Positions 15,187 to 22,729 of a DNA stretch of 40,705 bases are shown here, in pieces. Made by a program: the position numbers and the translations under genes. This DNA comes from Colidextribacter sp. OB.20 (GTDB lineage Bacteria; Bacillota; Clostridia; Oscillospirales; Oscillospiraceae). Location: NCBI RefSeq assembly GCF_009911595.1, contig NZ_QWKG01000037.1, positions 1-40,705 on the forward strand, read 5' to 3'. The notes beneath the pieces were generated by a model. It searched no databases, was not told where the DNA came from, and saw only the letters and a list, made by a program, of their open reading frames with translations. The stretch's first letter is position 1. Every line of letters starts with the position of its first letter.

Positions 15187-16731
15187 AAGACAAAGCAAAG
15201 TGGATCAAGCGGCAGCAGGAGATTGTAAGCGCCGCCCGCGCCGCCGGGCGGGGCCTGACTGCGGAGGAGCAGGCGGAATTTGACGCGCTCCAGCGTCAGA
15301 TCGACGCGGAGCCGGACGGCCAAGACGGCGGGAAGCCTGCGGGCGGCCAGCGCGACATCTCCTCTCCTGATGGGGCCAATGTGCCCAACTTGGGCACAAT
15401 TCCTGCGGATGGGGTCCGGCAGGCTCAGGCGGCGGAACGGCAGCGGGTCAGCGATATTATTGCGCTGTGCCGTCAGGCTGGCATGGAGCCGGATACATAC
15501 GTCAAGAACGGCGATTCTGTAGATCAGGTTCGGGCGGCCGCTGTGGATCACCTGCTGAAGCATGGGGCTCCGGTTGTGGTTGGGGCCAGAGACTCCGGCC
15601 AGGACAATTTCCGGGACGCCGCCCGGGATGCCATGCTGATGCAGGCCGGTGTGGAGGTCGAGAAGCCCGCCCAGGGCGCCGAGGCGCTGCGGGGTATGTC
15701 CATGCGGGACCTTCTCATTGAGAGCATGGCCCGTTCGGGCGAGGGTACAACAACCGAGCTGCTGCGCCGCTCCAGGGCCGACCTGTGGGATACGGCGGTG
15801 CGTCAGTTCTTCAGCCCTACTGCGGACTTCCCGGCGATCCTGGACAACGCCATCAAGAAATCCATCGTGCAGCAGTATGCGCTGGTCCCCTGTACCTTTG
15901 AGCTCTGGACCAGCCGGGGGACGCTGACCGACTTCAAGCCCAGCAAGGAGCACGAGTACGCCCTGGGCGGCGGTGACTTCTCCAAGGTTGGCGAGGGCGG
16001 AGAGCTGAAGCACAGCAGTCTCCAGACCGAGATGCTGCCCACCCGGAAGCTGGACACCTACGGCACCACGTTCACCATGACCCGGGAGGCCTTTATCAAC
16101 GATGATATTGGGTTCCTGGCCAGTATGCCCGCCCAGTACGCCCGCAAGGCCAAGCGGAAAATCAACCGCCAGGTCTATGAGCTGATCTATGAGAATCCCG
16201 CTGTATTTGATGGTGCGGCCCTGTTTGATGCGGTCCACAGAAACCTGATCGCCACGGGCTCCGCCCCCAGTATCTCTGTGCTGGAGCAGATGATCCAGCT
16301 GATGGGCAAGCAAATCGACCAGTTTGGCGAGAGCATCATGGTAGAGCCCTCCAAGGTTATCGTGCCCGTGGGGATGGGTATGTGGGTCAACCAGATTCTG
16401 GGCACCGCGGAGATTGATGTGGAGGGCATTGGCAGCCACACGGTGAACGTGCTGAACAGCCAGTACCGGAGCAAGATTCAAGTGGTCGAGGAGGGCACGC
16501 TGAACGTGCTGGCGGGTGACAAAGCCTGCCCCTGGTTCATGGCCTCGGACCCCCCGCCTGGTGAAGGGCGTGCAGGTGGATTACCTCAACGGCGTCACCA
16601 CCCCCACTTTCCGCCGGAGCGAAAAGGCCGGCCACCTGGGCTTCCTCTGGGACATCTGGCTGGACTGGGGTATCAACGCGGTGGACTTCCGGGGCCTGCT
16701 ACGGAACAACGGCGTGAAGCTGAACGGATAA
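15183..16731 (+). CDS. Major capsid protein (HK97 fold) with an apparent one-base shift near its 3' end
   Basis: The frame starts at ATG 15183 (GGAGGTAAGAGC upstream). The N-terminal about 120 residues are a coiled, cleavable scaffold domain; the HK97-type capsid core follows (DLWDTAVRQFFSPTADFPA, TYGTTFTMTREAFINDDIG). At 16550-16555 there are six C residues; after this the original frame turns into proline-arginine noise running to 16796, while the next frame reads RLVKGVQVDYLNGVTTP to a stop at 16731 followed by a ribosome binding site. With five C residues the gene would be one 515-residue protein. A base-calling error, a real insertion, or +1 recoding are all possible. Confidence 0.85.
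15380..15398. repeat. parS-like palindrome, copy 4 (inside the capsid gene)
   Basis: TGTGCCCAA-C-TTGGGCACA, perfect 9-base arms. It encodes VPNLGT within the linker of the capsid scaffold domain, a segment with little protein constraint. Confidence 0.7.
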
Positions 16732-16743
16732 GGAGGAGCAGAT

Positions 16744-17070
16744 ATGAGAGCAGTTTATTTCCAGAGGGGAGAGACCCTGGGCTATACCCCCACTGAGGAT
16801 ACAAAGGCGGGCCAGGTCGTGGCCCTGGGTACACGGATCGGCGTGGCCGCGTCGGATATCCCTGCCAATGAGTTGGGCAACGTCCATGTGGTGGGCGTAT
16901 TTTCCATGGCCAAGGCGGAGGGGGAGGAGCTTGCCCAGGGTGCCGCCGTCTACTACGATTCCGTAGCGGAGGCCATCACCGCCACGGCGGACGGAAACAC
17001 GCCCGCCGGCTATGCCGCCTCGCCCGCTGCCGCCACGGCCGCCACTGTGATGGTCAAGCTGTTGGGCTGA
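16744..17070 (+). CDS. Capsid decoration protein (DUF2190-like)
   Basis: A 108-residue alanine- and glycine-rich beta protein directly after the capsid gene, ATG preceded by AAGGAGGAGCAGAT. Features such as GETLGYTPTEDTKAGQVVAL, GVFSMAKAEGEELAQGAAV and the closing ATVMVKLLG fit the trimeric cement proteins that sit on HK97-type capsids. Its ribosome binding site overlaps the stop of the shifted capsid frame, supporting that frame as the true capsid end. Confidence 0.75.
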   Translation: MRAVYFQRGETLGYTPTEDTKAGQVVALGTRIGVAASDIPANELGNVHVVGVFSMAKAEGEELAQGAAVYYDSVAEAITATADGNTPAGYAASPAAATAATVMVKLLG

Positions 17071-17085
17071 TTGGAGGGCTCAGAT

Positions 17086-17640
17086 ATGAAAAAACTGATT
17101 GCCCGCCGCCCAATCCAGTACATGGGCCGGACCTACAAGTGCGGAGAGGCCGTCCCCACTGAAACCCCCCAGATGGTGGAGGCATGGCTGAGAGCCGACA
17201 GCGCCGTGTGGACGGATACGGACATGGAGGGCTTTGTCAGCGCCGTCGTCCAGGAGGCCGCCCGGCGCTCCAAGGTGAACGACTTGGCAGCGGAGGTTAT
17301 CCGGTCCATGGGCGTGGATATCGAGGACGGCGCCGGGGAGTTTGTGGGCGTCTCCAGCCTGACGGAGCAGCTCCGCGCCCTGTTTGGCCCCGATAGCCGC
17401 CCGGACACAGCGGGAGAGGGCAAAACCGGGCAGGGCGGCGAAGCCCCCGCCCGGCGGACCGGCCGCTTGGATGTGGAGGACCTGGAGAAGTGGAAAAAGG
17501 CAGACCTGGAAAAGCTGGCTGAGGATATGGGCGTGGATATTTCCAATGCCCGAACCAATGCTGAGCGGGCCGCCATCCTTGCTGCGGCAGAGGTCCAGGT
17601 TTCCACCGATTCCCCTGACGATACCGGGGGTGGCCAGTGA
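17086..17640 (+). CDS. Hypothetical head-module protein with a C-terminal HeH/LEM-like region
   Basis: A 184-residue protein; ATG 17086 follows GGAGGG at a suitable distance. The first about 45 residues (LIARRPIQYMGRTYKCGEAV) resemble a small beta domain found in phage head proteins. The C-terminal region (DLEKWKKADLEKLAEDMG ... ARTNAERAAILAA) is a helix-extended-loop-helix pattern common at the ends of small head or connector proteins. A disordered linker lies between. Exact role unknown. Confidence 0.5.
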   Translation: MKKLIARRPIQYMGRTYKCGEAVPTETPQMVEAWLRADSAVWTDTDMEGFVSAVVQEAARRSKVNDLAAEVIRSMGVDIEDGAGEFVGVSSLTEQLRALFGPDSRPDTAGEGKTGQGGEAPARRTGRLDVEDLEKWKKADLEKLAEDMGVDISNARTNAERAAILAAAEVQVSTDSPDDTGGGQ

Positions 17641-17975
17641 TGGCCGCTCCCAGCTTCAAGGACTGTATTGCGTCAGACGTCTCTGACATCTTCCTGGACC
17701 GGCTGGAGTTTGCGGACCTCCACACCGTCAACGGCAAAAAAATGGCGGTGCTGGTGGATGAAAACGAGCTGCTGGAGCGGGACAAGGCCAAGCAGGGTGG
17801 CCATTCAGACGGGCTTTACAAAAGCCGCCGCCTGATCTATGTGGCCCAGGCAGATTTTGGGCCGCGCCCAGCCATCAAGTCCGTACTGACCCTGGACCGG
17901 GTGGCCTATCGGGTGCGTGACTGCACAGCGGAGGCCGGGATCCTGGCCATTGAACTGGAGGCGGCAAAGACGTGA
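17640..17975 (+). CDS. Putative head-tail connector/stopper protein
   Basis: A 111-residue beta-rich protein whose ATG directly follows the previous stop. Conserved-looking stretches include HTVNGKKMAVLVDENELLERD, KSRRLIYVAQADFG and VAYRVRDCTAEAGILAIEL. Position between head genes and a gpZ-like protein, and the short beta structure, fit lambda gpFII-like joining proteins. This is by context and pattern only. Confidence 0.55.
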   Translation: MAAPSFKDCIASDVSDIFLDRLEFADLHTVNGKKMAVLVDENELLERDKAKQGGHSDGLYKSRRLIYVAQADFGPRPAIKSVLTLDRVAYRVRDCTAEAGILAIELEAAKT

Positions 17976-18571
17976 GCGGAAATGAGTCGCTGATTCACAT
18001 TGATGTGGAGGAGGAGCTGCAAAGGATTATCCAGCAGCTGAACAGCCTGCCGGACCAGATTGCGGCCCCCAATATCCTGAGAAACGCGCTGAACTCTACA
18101 GCCCGCAAGGTACGTAAGCAGATGCTAACGGACGTCAAGGGTGAGTATGCCATTAAAAATACCAAGGCCCTGCGGGATGCGGCCCAGGACGGCCCCAAGG
18201 TCCTGACGGCCAGTTCAGCAAATCTGTCCGCTACTATCCGCTCCAGGGGACCCATGCAGGACATCATGTCTTTTATGACCCGGCCCAACACACAAACGGG
18301 GGCGGCAGAGGCTAAAATCCTGTCCTCTGGCAGCCTGAAGCTGCTGGAGATGGATGATCTGAAAGCATTTGTCACCAGGTTTGCCAGCGGCCACACCGCT
18401 ATAGTGCAGCGGAGGGGCAAGAGCCGCCTGCCGGTAAAGAAGCTGCTGTCCCCCGCCATCCCCCACATGCTGCGCAGCGAGGCGGTGAGAGCACAGGCGG
18501 AACAGCTGACCTATGAAACCCTGCACGCCGAGATTGATAAGCGGATTGCCAAGGTTTTGGGCAGGGCGTAA
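17972..18571 (+). CDS. Minor tail protein Z-like / head-tail joining protein
   Basis: A 199-residue mostly helical protein with a GTG start overlapping the preceding stop. The N-terminal helix (EELQRIIQQLNSLPDQI), the ILRNALNSTARKVRKQM segment and the C-terminal MLRSEAVRAQAEQLTYETL fit the lambda gpZ/gpG-type neck protein family, which helps tails join heads. It is the last gene before the minus-strand cassette that interrupts the operon. Confidence 0.65.
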   Translation: MSGNESLIHIDVEEELQRIIQQLNSLPDQIAAPNILRNALNSTARKVRKQMLTDVKGEYAIKNTKALRDAAQDGPKVLTASSANLSATIRSRGPMQDIMSFMTRPNTQTGAAEAKILSSGSLKLLEMDDLKAFVTRFASGHTAIVQRRGKSRLPVKKLLSPAIPHMLRSEAVRAQAEQLTYETLHAEIDKRIAKVLGRA

Positions 18572-18593
18572 AAAAGCGGCCCCAGCGGGCCGC
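18570..18593 (-). terminator. Terminator for the minus-strand SWIM cassette
   Basis: GCGGCCC-CAGC-GGGCCGC (18576-18593) with six A residues to its left, which read as a U-tract on the minus strand. It lies 12 bases past the stop of the SWIM gene. On the plus strand there is no U-tract, so tail-operon transcription should pass. Confidence 0.85.
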
Positions 18594-18605
18594 TGTGTAC
18601 GGGCA

Positions 18606-19046
18606 CTATTGATCTTTACAACAGGACTTACAAGGTCGTAGGCCACTGTATTCTGCCATAGATACTGTGGACCGGCGGGAGTACCTGTTTCGCAGCCCAC
18701 GGCATTCGGGATTTACATGATACACTTTGCAACCATCTGCGTACCATACTACATCGGACCGAGCTGAGAAAAAAGTGTCTGCGGAATAGCCACGGGAGAG
18801 GGCCAACTTATAAATATGCTTACAAGGTAAGCCACGCCGTTGAAAATCCTCACAAGAACAATGATCCAAATCGGTTTGGTAGATATCTCCATGAGTCCCC
18901 AGCATTTCAGCCATACCGGTTATTGAATCATAGGACCGGATTAAAATATTCTGAAATAGCGCTCTATCAAAACGTACATCTTGACCGTCGGCCCCATGAA
19001 TTGATATATCCCATGATCCAAAAGAGGTTCCAATAGTACCACTCAA
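18606..19046 (-). CDS. SWIM zinc-finger protein
   Basis: A 146-residue protein on the opposite strand to the tail genes. The core DHCSCEDFQRRGLPCKHIY is a SWIM motif (C-x-C-xn-C-x-H), a zinc fold linked to DNA or protein binding. A C-terminal segment (DGCKVYHVNPECRGLRNR ... LRPCKSCCKD) holds another set of cysteines like the Ada-type or nuclease-associated zinc tails. The start codon appears to be TTG 19046, overlapping the stop of the membrane gene, so the two are coupled. It could be a lysogeny-expressed accessory (superinfection control or anti-phage) protein; the function is not known. Confidence 0.75.
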   Translation of the reverse strand: MSGTIGTSFGSWDISIHGADGQDVRFDRALFQNILIRSYDSITGMAEMLGTHGDIYQTDLDHCSCEDFQRRGLPCKHIYKLALSRGYSADTFFSARSDVVWYADGCKVYHVNPECRGLRNRYSRRSTVSMAEYSGLRPCKSCCKDQ

Positions 19047-19267
19047 ATCTGGGGGATGGAAACTTGGGGAATAGATGGACGTCTTGAGGGAGGAGCCTCA
19101 TCCTGTTGGGGGGAATCCGCCGCTGTATCTGCGGTATCCAGTTCAGGGTCAGATGATTTTTTCTTTTTCGCTCTCCGCACAAGGAATATGCCAGGAATTA
19201 TAAAGATTATCCCTTGCGGTAAGCAGAGCAGGCCAAAGATTACAAGAATAATTCCGCCTATTTTCAT
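19043..19267 (-). CDS. Small membrane protein, first gene of the SWIM cassette
   Basis: A 74-residue protein; the ATG at 19267 has a perfect AAGGAGGG seven bases upstream, so the longer open frame to 19519 is not used. It has one long hydrophobic stretch or a helical hairpin (IGGIILVIFGLLCLPQGIIF then IIPGIFLV), a basic stop-transfer RRAKKKK, and a polar proline-rich cytoplasmic tail (PPSRRPSIPQVSIPQI). It may anchor or regulate the SWIM protein at the membrane. Confidence 0.7.
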   Translation of the reverse strand: MKIGGIILVIFGLLCLPQGIIFIIPGIFLVRRAKKKKSSDPELDTADTAADSPQQDEAPPSRRPSIPQVSIPQI

Positions 19268-19331
19268 TTTGCCCTCCTTAATGTTGGATATTTTCTCAAC
19301 ACATTCAGTTGCGGCTATGGGCTTACAAGTC

Positions 19332-19360
19332 ATTATAAGGAACAAAAATTTACAAGTCAA
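19332..19360 (-). promoter_or_regulatory. Near-consensus sigma-A promoter for the SWIM cassette
   Basis: On the minus strand TTGACT (19360-19355), a 17-base spacer, then TATAAT (19337-19332). The start of transcription would be near 19325, about 58 bases before the membrane-protein ATG. It overlaps the leader of the plus-strand tail gene that starts at 19377. Confidence 0.88.
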
Positions 19361-19376
19361 GAAGGAGACATACCCC

Positions 19377-19916
19377 GTGACCCAAGAATTTTTGCAGGAC
19401 GCCGTAGTAGCGGACCTGAAACAGCTTTTCCAGGGAGAGACCTTAAAAAATTCCGCAGGCGTGGAGCGGCGGATCCAGGTTTTCCCCCAGGACCTGCCGA
19501 TCCGGGCGGGAGCGGACATCGAGCCGGAGCCAGTGCTGGACCCCGAGGAGGACCCGGACCTGGTACCGGAGCAGCTGGAGGAGCAGCCCCCGGAGGATGT
19601 ACCGGAGCCCTATGTGATTGTTCGAATACCCGGCGGGGAGCTGCCGGACCAGGACACACGCCAGCAGGTGGAGCTCGTTCTGGTGATATGCGTCTATGAC
19701 CCGAACCCGAACCGCCAGGGCTTCCGGGACGCGCTCCACATCGTCAACGCCATCCTGACCCACTACGGCCAAAACGGTATTGTAGGCCGCCGGTACGAGG
19801 TGCAATACCCCATTAAGTGGGTGACACCGGAAGATGATACCCACCCCTATTATTTCGCCGGCATGGCGCTGAAGCTTGCCGCGCCAGCCATCTTCAAGGA
19901 GGTGCCAGAACCATGA
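19377..19916 (+). CDS. Putative tail terminator/completion protein
   Basis: A 179-residue protein. The frame is open from 19056, but GTG 19377 with AAGGAG upstream is the natural start; earlier codons lie in the minus-strand cassette. After an acidic proline-rich region (residues 45-80) comes a beta-rich part (PYVIVRIPGGELPD, VELVLVICVYDPNPNRQGF) with the pattern of tail-completion proteins preceding sheath genes in contractile phages. Assignment is from position and fold pattern. Confidence 0.55.
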   Translation: MTQEFLQDAVVADLKQLFQGETLKNSAGVERRIQVFPQDLPIRAGADIEPEPVLDPEEDPDLVPEQLEEQPPEDVPEPYVIVRIPGGELPDQDTRQQVELVLVICVYDPNPNRQGFRDALHIVNAILTHYGQNGIVGRRYEVQYPIKWVTPEDDTHPYYFAGMALKLAAPAIFKEVPEP

Positions 19917-20209
19917 GCAAAGTCCCCACTCCCCGCAAGGGGAACACATCGGCCGCAAAGCCGCCCAGAAAGGCCGCCTGCGCCCCTGACCCCGTGGCCT
20001 ACTGCGGCCCCACCATCCCCGGAAAAGCGGTCCAGTTCACGACCTACTCCAACGGCCTGTCGTCCCCGCTGCTAGAGGCGGTCCAGGCCAGCCCGGTGCT
20101 GAAAGCCCTGGTGGTCCCGTTGGACCAGCTCCCGGGGGTGCGGCGGCAGCTCCAGGCCAGAGCCGGGCGGTATTACACCCTGTACTGCAAAGCGCAGGAG
20201 ATTCGTTAA
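19913..20209 (+). CDS. Hypothetical protein before the tail sheath
   Basis: A 98-residue basic protein overlapping the previous stop (ATGA). The first 35 residues are basic and disordered; the rest is compact (AVQFTTYSNGLSSPLLEAV, LPGVRRQLQARAGRYYTLY). Small proteins occur at this place in clostridial contractile phages without a known function. Confidence 0.5.
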   Translation: MSKVPTPRKGNTSAAKPPRKAACAPDPVAYCGPTIPGKAVQFTTYSNGLSSPLLEAVQASPVLKALVVPLDQLPGVRRQLQARAGRYYTLYCKAQEIR

Positions 20210-20224
20210 GGGAGGAAATGTAAT

Positions 20225-21685
20225 ATGGCATATCCCCATGGCGTTTACAATTCCGAGGTGGACACCAGCCTGACCTCGCCCATCCAGGGCAGCGCCGGGC
20301 TTCAGGTCATCTTCGGGACCGCGCCCATTCATCTGACCAAGGACCCCGCTGCGGCGGTCAACGCCCCTGTGCTGTGCTACTCCTTCGCGGAGTGCCAGCA
20401 GGCGCTGGGGTACTTCGACGATTTCAAGGCATTTACCCTGTGCCAGTCGATGGACGCCTGTTTCCGGGTGTTCAACGTGGCGCCCATCATCCTGGTAAAC
20501 GTGCTGGACCCCGGCAACCCCGCCCACACCAAGGAGAATGCGGCCGAGGACTGCTCCGTATCGGACGGCCAGGCGGTGTACCGGGCGGACTATGTGCTGC
20601 TGGACACGCTCGTGGTCCAGGACGGGGAGAACACCCTGAAGCGGGACACCGACTACATAGCCGCCCATGCCAAGGACGGCAGTGTGCTGATTACCCTCCT
20701 GTCCGAGGAGGCAAAGGGCGCGGCCCAGCTGTCTGTGTCCAGTAAGAGCCTCGACCCGGCCGGCGCCACCCAGGCGGACGTCGTGGGTGGAGTGGACGCG
20801 CAGACCGGGAAAGAGACCGGTCTGGAGCTGGTCCGGCAGATCTATCCCAAACTGGGCATGACCCCCGGCCTGCTGCTGGCTCCCGGCTGGAGCCAGTTCC
20901 CCGTGGTGGCCGCGGCGCTCCAGGCCAAGACGGAGAGTATCAACGGGGTGTATAACTGCACCTGCCTGCTGGACATCCCCACAGAGGGAGAGAACGGAGC
21001 AAAGGTCTATACCCAGGTCAAGGAGGCCAAGGAGAAGTTGGGGGCCACCAGCAATCACGCCGGTGCGCTCTGGCCCTTGGTTGCAGTGGGCGACAAGGTG
21101 TATTACTACTCCGCCATGTTTGCCGCGCTCCAGGCCTACACAGACGCTCAGAACAGCGACGTGCCGGAGAACGCGTCCAACCAGGACCTGCGCATCACCG
21201 CTACGGTGCTGGCGGACGGCACGCCTGTGGTGCTGGATCAGCAGCAGGCCAACGACGTCCTCAATGCCAACGGGGTCATCACGGCAATCAACGCCAACGG
21301 CTTCAAGGCCTGGGGCAACAGCACCGCCGCCTATCCCTCCACCACCGACCCCAAGGACCGCTGGCTGAGGGTGCGCCGGTTCTTCGACTGGGACGGCAAC
21401 AACTTTATCCGCACCTATCTGCAAAAGGTGGACAAGCCGGGGAACAAGCGGCTGATCCAATCCATCGTGGACAGCCAGAACATTGTGGGCAATGGCTATG
21501 TGGCCCGGGGCTACTGCGCCGGCTACCGGCTGGAGTTCCGTAGCGAGGAAAACCCGGTGACCAATCTGTTGAACGGCCACCTGACGGTCCACACGTTCCT
21601 GGCCCCCTATATCCCCGCCGAATTTATTGAGAACATCCGCGAGTACGACGTGGACGCTCTGGAGTCGGCCCTTGGAGGTGACTGA
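20225..21685 (+). CDS. Contractile tail sheath protein
   Basis: A 486-residue protein, usual length for P2 FI/XkdK-like sheaths. The start MAYPHGVYNSEVDTSLTSPI, the repeated alpha/beta middle and the C-terminal domain with RTYLQKVDKPGNKRLIQSIV and NGHLTVHTFLAPYIPAEFI are characteristic. Its presence shows a myovirus-type tail. GGGAGG precedes the ATG; the tube gene follows two bases after the stop. Confidence 0.92.
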   Translation: MAYPHGVYNSEVDTSLTSPIQGSAGLQVIFGTAPIHLTKDPAAAVNAPVLCYSFAECQQALGYFDDFKAFTLCQSMDACFRVFNVAPIILVNVLDPGNPAHTKENAAEDCSVSDGQAVYRADYVLLDTLVVQDGENTLKRDTDYIAAHAKDGSVLITLLSEEAKGAAQLSVSSKSLDPAGATQADVVGGVDAQTGKETGLELVRQIYPKLGMTPGLLLAPGWSQFPVVAAALQAKTESINGVYNCTCLLDIPTEGENGAKVYTQVKEAKEKLGATSNHAGALWPLVAVGDKVYYYSAMFAALQAYTDAQNSDVPENASNQDLRITATVLADGTPVVLDQQQANDVLNANGVITAINANGFKAWGNSTAAYPSTTDPKDRWLRVRRFFDWDGNNFIRTYLQKVDKPGNKRLIQSIVDSQNIVGNGYVARGYCAGYRLEFRSEENPVTNLLNGHLTVHTFLAPYIPAEFIENIREYDVDALESALGGD

Positions 21686-21687
21686 CC

Positions 21688-22203
21688 ATGAATGAAATTC
21701 CGACCAAAATCAATAAGTACAACGTGTACAACGAGGGTGAGAGGATTCTGGGCATGGGGGATGAGCTCCCCCTCCCCGGCTTTGAGTCCTCCAGCGAGAC
21801 GGTAAGCGGCGCCGGGGTCCTGGGCGAGTTTGATGACCCCACCGTGGGTTACTTCTCTAACCAAGAGATGGAGATTCCATTCCGGGTCCTGGACCGGGCC
21901 GCCGTGGACATGCTGGACCAGCGGAAAGCGGTCCGTCTGACGATCCGGGGCTCCGCCCAGTCCACTAACAGCGAGGGGGATATTGTATTCCACTCCGTTC
22001 GGGTGGTGGTCCGGGGGCGGATGTCCAAGTTTGAACTCGGCAAATTCAAGGCCGGCAGCGGGATGGAGGTCAAGATCACCCTGACCCTGCTGTATATCCT
22101 CATTGAGCTGGACGGCGAGCCCATGGTGGAGCTGGACAAGCTGAACGAGGTATTCAAGATTCGCGGAAAAGACATGCTGGCTGAAATTAAGGAGATGTGC
22201 TGA
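21688..22203 (+). CDS. Tail tube protein
   Basis: A 171-residue protein directly after the sheath, as in P2 (FII) and PBSX-type phages. It begins with the typical NEIPTKINKYNVYNEGERIL and includes LPGFESSSETVSGAGVLGEF and RTVVVRGR-like strands. It forms the inner tube through which DNA passes. Confidence 0.9.
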   Translation: MNEIPTKINKYNVYNEGERILGMGDELPLPGFESSSETVSGAGVLGEFDDPTVGYFSNQEMEIPFRVLDRAAVDMLDQRKAVRLTIRGSAQSTNSEGDIVFHSVRVVVRGRMSKFELGKFKAGSGMEVKITLTLLYILIELDGEPMVELDKLNEVFKIRGKDMLAEIKEMC

Positions 22204-22205
22204 TT

Positions 22206-22571
22206 ATGAAAGAAGAAAAATTGAACCCCGTCCCTGATCAGGAATCGCTCCAGGAGGCCGTTGGAGAGAGCCTAGTGCTGAAGCTGAGCAAGCCCTATGT
22301 ATTCGAGGGCAGGACCTATGAGGAACTGGACCTGTCCGGCCTGGAAAATGCCACGGCGGGCGACCTGGCGCAGGCCGCTAAGATTACATCCAAGAAGCAC
22401 AGAGGGCTGAATCCGGCGACATTGGAAATGGCAACGGAATACGCCGCCACCATAGGCCATCTGATGACAAAACTTCCGCTGGAGTTCTTTGAGCGTATGC
22501 CGGCCAAGGACGCTATTGCGCTGAAGGGACTGGTCGTGGGTTTTTTGTTCAACGCGGATGGGGAGGAATAA
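22206..22571 (+). CDS. Tail assembly chaperone, short form (gpE-like)
   Basis: A 121-residue protein between tube and tape measure. ATG 22206 is preferred over GTG 22197 because AAGGAG lies at 22190-22195. It begins with an acidic leader and has the PYVFEGRTYEELDLSGLENA region typical of P2 gpE/XkdN-like chaperones. It wraps the tape measure protein during tail assembly. The zero frame stops at 22571, but a slippery site 22 bases before the end allows a longer product. Confidence 0.82.
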   Translation: MKEEKLNPVPDQESLQEAVGESLVLKLSKPYVFEGRTYEELDLSGLENATAGDLAQAAKITSKKHRGLNPATLEMATEYAATIGHLMTKLPLEFFERMPAKDAIALKGLVVGFLFNADGEE

Positions 22572-22729
22572 CGCCGGAGACCGTCCGTAAGGGGTGTGCC
22601 GCCCTTGCCCTGCAGTTCCATAGCAGCCCGGAGTTTTTTCTCTCCATGCAGATGGACGATGTGAACGAGTACGCCGATATGGCAAAAACCATTTGGGAGG
22701 GAGTGAAGCGGGGCCGTGGCAAGAAGTAA
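22206..22729 (+). CDS. Tail assembly chaperone, -1 frameshift product (gpE+E'-like)
   Basis: The heptamer T-TTT-TTG at 22541-22547 is in the correct phase for -1 slippage. After it the -1 frame is open to TAA 22727-22729 and encodes a compact extension that includes VRKGCAALALQFHSSPEF, DDVNEYADMAKTIWEGVKRG and a basic end. Two-product chaperones made this way are a general feature of long-tailed phages. No ATG with a ribosome binding site starts the extension separately, which supports frameshifting. The product would be about 174 residues. Confidence 0.8.
22541..22547 (+). promoter_or_regulatory. Slippery heptamer for -1 ribosomal frameshifting
   Basis: T TTT TTG with TTT and TTG as zero-frame codons. 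Both tRNAs can re-pair on TTT after a -1 slip. The downstream sequence can fold, but I did not find one clear pseudoknot. Confidence 0.75.

Noticed and set aside
15159..16481. Long minus-strand reading frame (440 codons) opposite the capsid gene
   Set aside because: Antisense shadow with low-complexity His/Leu/Gly composition and no ribosome binding site; the plus-strand capsid frame is well supported.
16551..16796. Continuation of the capsid frame to 16796
   Set aside because: After the C6 run the translation loses capsid-like character and overlaps the next gene; the shifted frame carries the true C-terminus.
19056..19376. Upstream part of the open frame of the tail completion gene
   Set aside because: It lies over the minus-strand membrane gene and promoter; GTG 19377 has its own ribosome binding site.
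20072..21592. Long minus-strand reading frame (506 codons) opposite the tail sheath gene
   Set aside because: It is an antisense shadow caused by high GC at codon position three; the plus-strand sheath has clear family motifs and a ribosome binding site.
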